Assembly (NCBI RefSeq): GCF_003205615.1
Contig: NZ_PYBV01000007.1
Location: forward strand, 22,699-64,500
Origin: Micromonospora arborensis
Lineage (GTDB): Bacteria > Actinomycetota > Actinomycetes > Mycobacteriales > Micromonosporaceae
Length of the DNA stretch: 41,802 bases
Direction: 5' to 3'
Both the position numbers and the translations under genes were made by a program. Shown here piece by piece: positions 1 to 7,569 of this stretch (position 1 is its first letter; every line of letters begins with the position of its first letter). The notes below the pieces were generated by a model, which was not told the DNA's origin, made no database searches, and saw only the letters and a list, made by a program, of their open reading frames with translations.

Positions 1-54
1 GGTATACCGCTCACTACCGCATCCGTCCTGACTGAGGTGACCGACGGTCGCCGC
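1..54 (+). repeat. 54-bp direct repeat, copy A, upstream of the GH26-like gene
   Basis: This copy matches 28137-28190 at 51 of 54 positions, in the same orientation, with differences at 26, 33 and 50. It starts with GGTATACCGC, the right part of a 12-bp palindrome that is complete in the other copy; the window edge cuts off the left part. It also holds GGTGACCGACGGTCGCC (36-52), a near-perfect 17-bp palindrome. It ends about 135 bases before the start of the first gene, so it may be an upstream regulatory region. I see no clear -35/-10 pair between it and the gene. Confidence 0.8.
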
Positions 55-190
55 AGCCTCCCGGGGTCGGGTGATGGTGGCGAACTTAGCTGAGAGTTAA
101 GACGCGCTTACGGGAAACTGTCCTGCATGCGACACCACCTGGTCATCGATACGCTGCTGAGCGTTACGGAAGCAGATACAGGGAGTTTCC

Positions 191-1306
191 TTGGCCAGGC
201 ATGGACTGCATCGCAGCACTCGGACCCGCACCGCACACCGGCGCAGGGCGATCGCCGTCGGCGTGGTCGGCGGTTCGGTGGTCGCCGGCATCGTGGCGAC
301 CATGATGCCGCTGCTGGCCAGCGATGATCCGTCGATCCGGGCGCCCTCCGCCACGGCCGGCGGATGCGGCTGGGTGTCGGACAAGCTCGTGCCCTCCTGC
401 GGTGCCTGGTGGGGCATGTACTCACCCGCCGGGGCGGCCGGCGGCTGGGACCACGGCAAGGCTGTCACCGACGTGGAGACGCAGGTCGGGCGCAGGTTCG
501 ACATCGTGCACCGCTACCACGACTTCTCCAACGCCGGCAGCAACGGTGCGTTCCCCGACGCGTACGAGGTGCGGCAGATGCGTGAGGGCCGGTTGTTGTT
601 CTTCGCCTGGGAGTCCCGCGACTTCTCCGCCGGCACCACCCTCACCTGGGCCGATGTCTACAGCGGCCGGCACGACGCGACCATCGACGCGGTCGCGGGT
701 CGTATCCGCGCCGCCGGCGTGCCGGTCTTCCTGGGCTTCGACCACGAGCCGGAGGACGAGCCGACCAAGGGCAGCGACGCCGACTTCGTTCGGGCCTGGC
801 GCTACGTCCACGACCGGTTCGCCACGGCGGGTACGACCAACGCGGTCTGGGTCTGGACGATGATGGGCTGGGCGGGGCACTATTCCCGGTACGCCGGCCT
901 GTACCCCGGTGACCGCTACGTCGACTGGGTGGCCTACGACCCGTACAACTTCCACGTCTGCAACGGCAGCACGGTGTGGAAGAGCCCGAGCACGACGGTC
1001 GGCGGTTTCTACGACTGGCTGGACGACAGCGGCATCGGCGCCGGCAAGCCCCGGATGCTCGCCGAGTTCGGCACCAACTTCAACTCCGCCGACCTGGGAG
1101 CCAAACGGCGCTGGTTCCAGGAGGTCCCGGCAGCGCTGCGAGCACACCCGAAGATCAAGGCCGCCATCTACTTCAACTCGGCGGGCATGACCAGCCGTAC
1201 GGCAAGCTGCGACATGACGATGAACCACGACGCCTCGGCGGTGGCGGGCTTCGCGCAGGCCGGACAGGATCCGTACCTGCGGCAGCCCACCGGAGGCAGC
1301 CGCTGA
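191..1306 (+). CDS. Secreted GH26-like glycoside hydrolase (beta-mannanase-type TIM barrel)
   Basis: The 371-residue protein has a basic N-terminus and one hydrophobic stretch (about 20-43) that should be a signal peptide or membrane anchor. The rest resembles clan GH-A family 26 barrels. The motif FDHEPED near residues 183-189 puts a Glu (about 186) where the GH26 acid/base lies, and MLAEFGTN (about 289-296) supplies the likely nucleophile Glu 292. GH26 enzymes cut beta-1,4-mannan or beta-1,3/1,4-glycans; the substrate here is unknown. Next to a polysaccharide locus it may trim or release the product. The TTG start is preceded by GGGAG at good spacing. A PAP2-like gene follows 28 bases downstream. 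Confidence 0.75.
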   Translation: MARHGLHRSTRTRTAHRRRAIAVGVVGGSVVAGIVATMMPLLASDDPSIRAPSATAGGCGWVSDKLVPSCGAWWGMYSPAGAAGGWDHGKAVTDVETQVGRRFDIVHRYHDFSNAGSNGAFPDAYEVRQMREGRLLFFAWESRDFSAGTTLTWADVYSGRHDATIDAVAGRIRAAGVPVFLGFDHEPEDEPTKGSDADFVRAWRYVHDRFATAGTTNAVWVWTMMGWAGHYSRYAGLYPGDRYVDWVAYDPYNFHVCNGSTVWKSPSTTVGGFYDWLDDSGIGAGKPRMLAEFGTNFNSADLGAKRRWFQEVPAALRAHPKIKAAIYFNSAGMTSRTASCDMTMNHDASAVAGFAQAGQDPYLRQPTGGSR

Positions 1307-1334
1307 CGCTCGCACGGAGGGTGGAGGAGGGCCG

Positions 1335-2165
1335 ATGGTGTTGATCTACGTTCTGGGGGCAGCGTCGGTGCTGGTGCCGGCCGTCCTGATCCCCGTGGTG
1401 GCAACCCGATGGGTTCCGGCCGCACTGGAGAGCCGAGCAGCGGACCGACTACGCGTCGCGGTGGCCGGGCTCACCGAGGCTCTCGGCCGAAGCGGGGCCG
1501 CTCTCGTCGTCCTGTTCGCCGGGATGGCGGCGGTGGTGACGATCTGCTGGCCGCTCGGGGAGGCGCTGTCCAGACTGGAGCGGTCCGTCGATCATCCGGT
1601 CTTCGACTACGTGCACGCCCGCCGTGCCGACGGGTGGGCCGACCTCAACTCGTTCGTCACCCCGCTCGGGGACCGGTACCCGCTCAAGTGGGTGACGGTG
1701 GTCGCGGCGGTCGGTTTCGTCCTCGCCTGGCGGCGACGTCGCTGGTGGATCCCGCTGATCGCGCTGCCGATGCAGTTCGTCGTCGAGCAGTACACCCAGC
1801 AGATCCTGGCGCTGACCGTGGACCGGGGCCACCCACCCGCTGACGTCGGCACCTATCCCTCGGGCGGCTGCGCCCGGGTCCTGCTCACGTTCGGCACCAT
1901 CGCCGTGCTGGCGGGCCTGACCTGGAAGGTTCCGCGACGCGGCCGCATCGCCATCGCGACCGGGCTGGCGGTGCTGGCCTCCGTGGAGGGTTACACCCGG
2001 ATCTACGCCGAGAAGCACTGGCTCACGGACGTGCTCGGCGGCTGGATCTTCGGCGCTCTGCTGCTCGGCGTGCTGGTGCTGACGGTCCTCGTCGCCGACG
2101 GGCGGGTGCGTCCACCCGTACGGTCCGCGAACGCGGCACCCGTCGAGGTCACGACCACCGCCTGA
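1335..2165 (+). CDS. PAP2-superfamily membrane protein with altered active-site motif
   Basis: The 276-residue protein has five or six hydrophobic segments and the layout of PAP2 (type 2 phosphatidic acid phosphatase) proteins. Those enzymes remove phosphate from lipid phosphates or undecaprenyl pyrophosphate. The first motif is reduced to DRGHPP (about 163-168). The second reads PSGG (175-178) where the family has PSGH, so the usual general-acid His is Gly. The third is intact as TR-x5-H-x3-D (R222, H228, D232). It could be a carrier-lipid phosphatase that uses another acid, or a non-catalytic relative. An SD-like GGAGGAGGG lies just before the ATG. It probably shares a transcript with the preceding hydrolase gene. 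Confidence 0.75.
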   Translation: MVLIYVLGAASVLVPAVLIPVVATRWVPAALESRAADRLRVAVAGLTEALGRSGAALVVLFAGMAAVVTICWPLGEALSRLERSVDHPVFDYVHARRADGWADLNSFVTPLGDRYPLKWVTVVAAVGFVLAWRRRRWWIPLIALPMQFVVEQYTQQILALTVDRGHPPADVGTYPSGGCARVLLTFGTIAVLAGLTWKVPRRGRIAIATGLAVLASVEGYTRIYAEKHWLTDVLGGWIFGALLLGVLVLTVLVADGRVRPPVRSANAAPVEVTTTA

Positions 2166-2188
2166 CCCGTTCGTCGTATCGCCGTTCG

Positions 2189-2207
2189 ACCACGGCTCAC
2201 CCGTGGT
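2189..2207 (+). terminator. Hairpin after the PAP2-like gene
   Basis: ACCACGG (2189-2195) and CCGTGGT (2201-2207) form a perfect 7-bp stem with a 5-base loop, 23 bases after the stop codon. No T-run follows, so it may be an RNA-end stabiliser or weak terminator. GTGTCTGACAC (2206-2216), an 11-base palindrome, overlaps its edge and could be a protein site. Confidence 0.35.
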
Positions 2208-2337
2208 GTCTGACACCCGACAGCGAAACGACCCGCCGCCGTCGCGTTTGTGCCAGCGACCGCCCAATCGGCGGATATCGCCAACCGTGACCGAGGGGGC
2301 ACGCTACGTGGGTTCTCGTCCAACCTGGAGGCATAGC

Positions 2338-4323
2338 GTGCCCGTAGTCAGGCCCTCTCGGCGATCTGCACGATTTCGTATCCGGGCGGCGGCAGTCGGT
2401 CTGCTGACCGTAGCCGCGGTGTTGACGGTCCCCTCGGCCGCCTCGGCCGCGGTGGTGCCGGCCCCGGAGACGGCGACCCTGGTGTCGACAAATCCCGCCG
2501 ACGTCACACCGCACGGCCGCGATGGTGAGAGCCGCGCCTTCGCGCAGGTCGGCTCGCGGGTGTACGTGGGGGGCAGCTTCACCCAGATTCGGCAGAACGC
2601 CGCCGCGGCGTGGCTCAACCAGAGTTACCTGTTCGCGTACGACCGGTCCAGCGGAACCATTTCGACCACGTTCCTGCCGGTTCTCGACGGCCCGGTCAAC
2701 ACGCTGCTCGCCGGCCCGAACGGCACGCTCATCGTCGGCGGCGGCTTCAAGACCGTCAACGGTGTCTCCCGGAAGAACCTGGTGGCGCTGGACCCGACGA
2801 CCGGGGCGACCATCGACAGTTGGGTCGGTCGCTCGGACGGCGGCATGATCCGGGACATGGTGCTGCGCGGCAACTGGCTCTACGTCGCGGGCGCCTTCAA
2901 CTGGTTGAACGGCGCGGCACACTCCGGGCTGGGTCGACTCAACGCCACCACCGGCGCGATCGACCCGACGTTCAACATCAACGCCACGGTCGGGAGGCAC
3001 GGCACCGGCTCGTACGGCTGGACGATCGATGTCACGCCGAACGGGCGGACCATGATCGCCGGTGGCAACTTCACCCTCGTGAACGGACTGTCCCGCAACC
3101 AGATGGCGATGATCGACCTTTCGGGCACGCCGACGCTGCTGGACTGGAGCACCGAGAAGTTCGTCACGCCGTGCGCGGCACCCGAGACCTTCGTGCACTA
3201 CGTCCAGGATGTGAAGTTCGGTGCGGACGGCAGTTGGTTCGTCGTCGGCACCAACGGCGGTGCCGGGTGGCCGGCGGCGTACTGCGACGCGCTGATCCGG
3301 TTCGAGACCGCGAACCGGGGTGGCGGTCAGCTCGGCACCTGGGTCGACTACACCGGCAACGACACCATCACCTCCGTGGAGGTGGCCGACAATGTCATCT
3401 ACCTGGGCGGGCACTTCCGCTGGCTGAACAACCCGAACGCCACCGACGCGGCCGGCGACGGCGCGATCGACCGACTCGGGATCGCCGCCGTCACTCCGGC
3501 GACCGGTCTGCCGGTGGCCTGGAATCCCGGCCGTCGCGGCAGCGCGTCCATGCCGGCCGGCACGAGCAACTGGGGTTCGCAGGTCCCCGTGCTCTGGCGA
3601 GGTAGCGACGGGCTCTACTTCGGCCACAACTCCGACGGAATGGGCAGCGAGTACCACGGCCGGCTCGGAATGTTCCCACTCGACGGCGGTCGCACCGTGG
3701 TCCCGAAGAACCCGCCGACCGCGACCACCGGCAACCTCTACCTCGGCACCGGCGAGGGCCAACTGGCCAAGGCCTCGTTCAACGGCGCGAGTGTCGGCGC
3801 CCCCACCACGGTCAGCCAACCCAACTACACCAGTGCCGGCGCGACCTGGCGGGTGAGCGACCGCATCTACTGGGCGCACACCGTGGCCGGTGCCCCCACC
3901 GGCAGCCGGATCGACGTCTCGATGTTCAACGGCGGTGCCGTCGGCGTCCCCTGGGAGTCGTCCGGGTTCAACGACTGGTTCAACGCCGCGGGGATGACCG
4001 GGGCGTTCTATCTCGACGGCCGGTTGTACTACACCCGTACCGGTGCCAACGCGCTCTACTACCGCTACTTCGAGATCGACGGCAACTACCTGGGCGCCAC
4101 CGAGTTCAGCCTGCAGACCACGGGTGTCACCTGGTCGTCGGTGCGCGGCATGGCCTGGGTCGGCGGCCGGATCGTGTACGGCGGGAGCGACGGCACGCTG
4201 CGCGGCGTGTCGTTCGATCCCAGGGCCGACGTCGCCGTCAACGGCGCGACCAGCACCGTGATCGCACCGGCGAGCGGAGGACTGAGCTGGTCCACGCCCC
4301 GGATTTTCTTCTCGGTGCAGTGA
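2338..4323 (+). CDS. Secreted delta-60-repeat-type beta-propeller protein
   Basis: The GTG at 2338 follows CTGGAGG at good spacing and gives 661 residues. The frame is open upstream, but a start there would put about 45 extra residues before the signal peptide. Residues 1-33 are a typical signal peptide ending in SAASA. The mature part contains repeats such as GGSFTQI, GGGFKTVNG, GGNFTLVNG and GGHFRWLNN, each followed by a phrase like LVALDPTTGA. This resembles the delta-60/DUF5122 repeats that fold into beta-propellers. No catalytic residues are recognisable, so a binding or scaffold role outside the cell is the most that can be said. Its place before the Wzz-like gene suggests it belongs to the polysaccharide locus. 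Confidence 0.7.
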   Translation: MPVVRPSRRSARFRIRAAAVGLLTVAAVLTVPSAASAAVVPAPETATLVSTNPADVTPHGRDGESRAFAQVGSRVYVGGSFTQIRQNAAAAWLNQSYLFAYDRSSGTISTTFLPVLDGPVNTLLAGPNGTLIVGGGFKTVNGVSRKNLVALDPTTGATIDSWVGRSDGGMIRDMVLRGNWLYVAGAFNWLNGAAHSGLGRLNATTGAIDPTFNINATVGRHGTGSYGWTIDVTPNGRTMIAGGNFTLVNGLSRNQMAMIDLSGTPTLLDWSTEKFVTPCAAPETFVHYVQDVKFGADGSWFVVGTNGGAGWPAAYCDALIRFETANRGGGQLGTWVDYTGNDTITSVEVADNVIYLGGHFRWLNNPNATDAAGDGAIDRLGIAAVTPATGLPVAWNPGRRGSASMPAGTSNWGSQVPVLWRGSDGLYFGHNSDGMGSEYHGRLGMFPLDGGRTVVPKNPPTATTGNLYLGTGEGQLAKASFNGASVGAPTTVSQPNYTSAGATWRVSDRIYWAHTVAGAPTGSRIDVSMFNGGAVGVPWESSGFNDWFNAAGMTGAFYLDGRLYYTRTGANALYYRYFEIDGNYLGATEFSLQTTGVTWSSVRGMAWVGGRIVYGGSDGTLRGVSFDPRADVAVNGATSTVIAPASGGLSWSTPRIFFSVQ

Positions 4324-4416
4324 CGGAGGGCCCACCGTCAGAGAGAATCGATGGATCGCGATCGGGCCGGCGGCGGGCCACGTCGCCGGTCCGAAGCGTC
4401 ACGAGGGGGTGTGCCC

Positions 4417-4431
4417 CGCCTGTCGCAGGCG
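4417..4431 (+). promoter_or_regulatory. Small hairpin in the leader of the Wzz-like gene
   Basis: CGCCTG (4417-4422) and CAGGCG (4426-4431) form a 6-bp stem with a TCG loop, about 40 bases before the Wzz-like ATG. GGGGTGTGCCCC lies directly 5' of it. The 148-base gap (4324-4471) shows no other clear signal. The hairpin could end upstream transcription or tune translation. Confidence 0.25.
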
Positions 4432-4471
4432 TCGACACGTCCCGGCAACTCACGACAGACGGTGAAGTTTC

Positions 4472-6217
4472 ATGGCTGATGCACCTCCCGGCTCCTGGTC
4501 CGCCGACGCGCTCGGCGGTGGGGGCACGTCGGCCCGGACGCTCACCCTGACGGACCTGCTCCGCGTCCCGGCGCACCGGATCCGGCTGGTGGGGGCGGTC
4601 GCCGCCGTTGGCCTCCTCGCCGTCCTCGGGTACGTCCTGCTCATGCCCAGCGCGGTCACCGCGAGCGCCGTGGTGGCGGTACGCCCGGTCGTCACCGACG
4701 CGTTCACTCCGAGCGGCGCCGCCGCCGACCGGGCGGTGAACATGAACGTGGAGAGCGGCATCGCCACCGGGACCGAGGTCGTGCAGCGGCTCGCCGCCGA
4801 GGGCGGGGACCAGCGCGAGGTACGGGACGCTCTCGAGGTGGAGGTACCGACCGGCGGGCAGATCCTCCGCTTCTCGTACACCGGTCGCTCGGCCGACGAC
4901 GCCGTACGCAACGTCAACCTCGCCGCGCAGACCTACCTCGACGTACGACGGACGATGTACGAGAAGCAGCGAGCCGAGATGTTGAAGCGCTACGACGAGA
5001 GCATCGTGGAGGTGGACAGGCAGCGGCAGGTTCTGCAGCGGCGAATCGTGAGCGCGCGGGATGGTTCGCTGGACGCCGCCATCGCCGAACTGGGCGGCAG
5101 CAACAATCAGCTCACCCAGTTGAGGTCGGCGCGGACGGAAATTGCGGCGGTCGACGTCAATCCGGGGTGGATCACGCAGAGCGCGGAAAATGTTCTGGTC
5201 TCCTCCGGTCGGCACATCCTGTTGTACGTGCTGGCCGGGCTTCTCGGCGGCGCACTGTTGGGCGTGGTGCTGGCGTTCGCCTGGGAGTCGGCGGACCGCC
5301 GGGTCCGATCGGTCCACGACGGACGTGACGTCACCGGCCTGCCGCTGCTCGGCACCGTGCGTGGTCGGCTGTCCACCGGCGGGCTGTCCGCCGCCCGGCT
5401 GTCCGCCGCCCGGCTGTCCGCCGCCCGGCTGTCCGGCGGCGGATCGTCCAGCGTCGGGGCGTTCGGCGGCGGGGCGTTCGGTGGCGGGCTGTTCGGTGGC
5501 CAACTCTTCGGCGGCCGGCGGAAGGTGGTGGACGCCGACATCCGGTACGTGGCGATGGCGATCGCCGAGCGGGTTCGCGAGCCGGCCCGGGTGGCGTTGC
5601 TGACCACGCGTGAGGACCCGAGCGCCATCACCGCCTCCCTGGCCGTCGCGCTCGCCGCGACCGGCCGGGACGTCTATGTGGCCGACGACAGCGGTCGCCT
5701 GGAGAGGCTGCGTGCCGCGGTGCTGGCGGACCGGGAACACCTGCCCGCAGCGGCCAACCCGGCCCGTCCGCTCGTCCCGAAACCCCGGGGCGCCGATTCG
5801 GTCAGCGGCACGGGGGTCATCGGCCAGGTCCCCACCCGCCGCCCGTCTCCCTACCCGGTCGGCAGCCATCCGTCGAAGGACCCGGACGCCACCCTGACCC
5901 TGCCGCGAACGAGTCTGAACGCGACCGCGAACGGCATGGGTACGGCCGGGAACAACGCGGACGAGGTGCCCGTGGGCGCCGGCGGAGTGCGTTTCGGCAC
6001 GTGGCGGCAGCGCGTCACCACCGGGGTCGTGCTCTTCAACGCGCCACCCTCCGAGGCCGACGAGCGTGGCGTCGCGGTGGCCCGCCAGGGCACCGCGGTC
6101 ATCGTTGTCGAACAGGACAGGACCCGCCACAGCGACCTGCGCCGGCTCGCGGAGCGGCTTCGTGCGGCTGGCGTCACCCCGTTGGGTTTCGTGCTCACCG
6201 GCAGCGGACGGGGCTGA
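4472..6217 (+). CDS. Wzz-like polysaccharide co-polymerase with degenerate BY-kinase domain
   Basis: The 581-residue protein has membrane segments near 39-58 and 248-270 flanking an outside domain, the layout of Wzz-type chain-length regulators. A low-complexity linker (about 303-350) follows, with LSAAR repeats and Gly-Phe repeats. The C-terminal part aligns by eye with BY-kinase/MinD-like domains: VALLTTREDPSAITASLAVAL (374-394), then VYVADDS, and near the end VVLFNAPP and TAVIVVEQDRTR. The Walker A Gly-rich loop with Lys-Ser/Thr is replaced by REDPSAIT and the Walker A' acidic pair is altered. ATP hydrolysis and Tyr autophosphorylation therefore look lost. The start is ATG after GGTGAAG. 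It forms an operon with the polymerase gene two bases downstream. Confidence 0.8.
   Translation: MADAPPGSWSADALGGGGTSARTLTLTDLLRVPAHRIRLVGAVAAVGLLAVLGYVLLMPSAVTASAVVAVRPVVTDAFTPSGAAADRAVNMNVESGIATGTEVVQRLAAEGGDQREVRDALEVEVPTGGQILRFSYTGRSADDAVRNVNLAAQTYLDVRRTMYEKQRAEMLKRYDESIVEVDRQRQVLQRRIVSARDGSLDAAIAELGGSNNQLTQLRSARTEIAAVDVNPGWITQSAENVLVSSGRHILLYVLAGLLGGALLGVVLAFAWESADRRVRSVHDGRDVTGLPLLGTVRGRLSTGGLSAARLSAARLSAARLSGGGSSSVGAFGGGAFGGGLFGGQLFGGRRKVVDADIRYVAMAIAERVREPARVALLTTREDPSAITASLAVALAATGRDVYVADDSGRLERLRAAVLADREHLPAAANPARPLVPKPRGADSVSGTGVIGQVPTRRPSPYPVGSHPSKDPDATLTLPRTSLNATANGMGTAGNNADEVPVGAGGVRFGTWRQRVTTGVVLFNAPPSEADERGVAVARQGTAVIVVEQDRTRHSDLRRLAERLRAAGVTPLGFVLTGSGRG
5384..5435 (+). repeat. 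15-bp tandem repeat coding for LSAAR
   Basis: CTGTCCGCCGCCCGG occurs three times exactly (5384-5428) and then in part. A diverged copy lies just before, at about 5369. It is in frame and codes for the LSAAR linker of the Wzz-like protein. Copy number could change by slippage without breaking the frame. Confidence 0.85.
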
Positions 6218-6219
6218 CG

Positions 6220-7569
6220 GTGGCGGTCACCCTCGCCCTGGCGGCCAGTGAGCCGGAGGGGGAGGGCCCGTCGGCCGTCGCGGCGCCGCTGCCACCGCGG
6301 CTGCCCCGTTGGCCGCTGCTGATCATGTTCGGTCTGGTCCCGCTGTGGTGGTTGGCCGGCGCGTTCTACCTGATCTGGCCGCTGTGCGGCGCGGTGCTGC
6401 TGGCGTTGCTGATCGTCCGGGGGCGGGTGCCGCTGCCGCCGGCCACCGGTGTCTGGCTGCTGTTCCTGGCCCTGGTGCTCCTCAGCGCCACCCAACTGTC
6501 CTCGCCGATCTCGCTGCTCCCCTTCGGTCTGCGGCTGGGCTACTACGTCACCGCTCTCGTGGTTGGCGGCTACGTGTACGTGTATGCCAGGGAGCGAGCC
6601 GACCCGGCGGCGGCGCTCGTGCCGATCTGCGCGTTCTGGTTCGGGCTGGTCCTGCTGGGCTGGCTCGGTGTGCTGGCGCCGCGCTTCGCGCTGACCACCC
6701 CGATGGAGATGCTGCTGCCCGCCGGTCTGGTCGGCCACCCGTACGTGCAGGATCTGGTCCACATCAGCGCCGCCGAGTACAGCGAGCTGTCGCTCAACCC
6801 GATCTACCGTCCGGCGGCGCCGTTCCCGTACACCAACAACTACGGCAGCGCGTACGCGATGACGTTGCCCTGCGTCGTGGCGTACACCATGCTGCGCCGC
6901 CGTGGATTCCTCCGTTGGGCGCTGCTGGTGTCGCTGCCGCTGTCGTTGGCGCCGACCTTCCTCACCCTGAACCGGGTGATGTTCGTGAGCCTCGGCGTGG
7001 GCCTGGGCGTGCTCGGCGTGCGGGCCGCGTTGCGGGGAAACGTCCGGGTGGGTGCCTCCGTCGTCGGGGTCCTGGTCATCGGCGGGCTCACCGCGCTGCT
7101 GATCCCGGTCGCCGAGTTGATCAACAACCGGGTCGAGTCGAGCGACACGAACACCGACCGGCTCTCCCTCTACCTGGAGGTCATCCGCCGGATCGGGGAT
7201 TCGCCGTGGCTCGGTTACGGTGCGCCGGTCAGCGTGGACACGGTCACGGCGGAGGTGCCCGTCGGCACCCAGGGGCAGCTCTGGATGGTGCTGTTCAGCC
7301 ACGGCATACCGGCGTTGCTCTGCTTCCTCGCCTGGCTGGTGATCGTCGCGCTGCGGAGCGCGCGGGCCCGCTCGGCGCCCGGGCAGTGGCTGGCGGTGGT
7401 CCCGGTGATCTGCCTGGTGCAGGTCCCGTTCTACGGCATGGCCGACCCCACCATCACGATCGTCTTCTTCGGGGTCGGCGTCGCGATGGCGCTCGCCGAG
7501 CGGGAAGCGGGCCCTCGGCGCCCTGACCGGGCACCTCCCACCCGCCTTCGAAGGACCGTTGCGGGATGA
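6220..7569 (+). CDS. O-antigen ligase/Wzy-like polysaccharide polymerase (set 1)
   Basis: The GTG at 6220, two bases after the Wzz-like stop, gives 449 residues. The frame runs open further 5', but that part overlaps the Wzz-like gene. About ten to twelve hydrophobic segments are visible. A large outside loop in the middle contains PFPYTNNYGSAYAM. A later region reads YLEVIRRIGDSPWLGYGAP, typical of Wzy_C/O-antigen ligase proteins. Such enzymes join lipid-linked repeats into a chain or move the chain to an acceptor on the outer face of the membrane. It ends in an ATGA overlap with the flippase gene, so Wzz, Wzy and Wzx lie together as in Wzx/Wzy-dependent clusters. Confidence 0.8.
   Translation: MAVTLALAASEPEGEGPSAVAAPLPPRLPRWPLLIMFGLVPLWWLAGAFYLIWPLCGAVLLALLIVRGRVPLPPATGVWLLFLALVLLSATQLSSPISLLPFGLRLGYYVTALVVGGYVYVYARERADPAAALVPICAFWFGLVLLGWLGVLAPRFALTTPMEMLLPAGLVGHPYVQDLVHISAAEYSELSLNPIYRPAAPFPYTNNYGSAYAMTLPCVVAYTMLRRRGFLRWALLVSLPLSLAPTFLTLNRVMFVSLGVGLGVLGVRAALRGNVRVGASVVGVLVIGGLTALLIPVAELINNRVESSDTNTDRLSLYLEVIRRIGDSPWLGYGAPVSVDTVTAEVPVGTQGQLWMVLFSHGIPALLCFLAWLVIVALRSARARSAPGQWLAVVPVICLVQVPFYGMADPTITIVFFGVGVAMALAEREAGPRRPDRAPPTRLRRTVAG

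Noticed and set aside
2197..4335. Leftward 712-residue open frame
   Set aside because: It is antisense to the secreted propeller gene and has the biased composition of a shadow frame.
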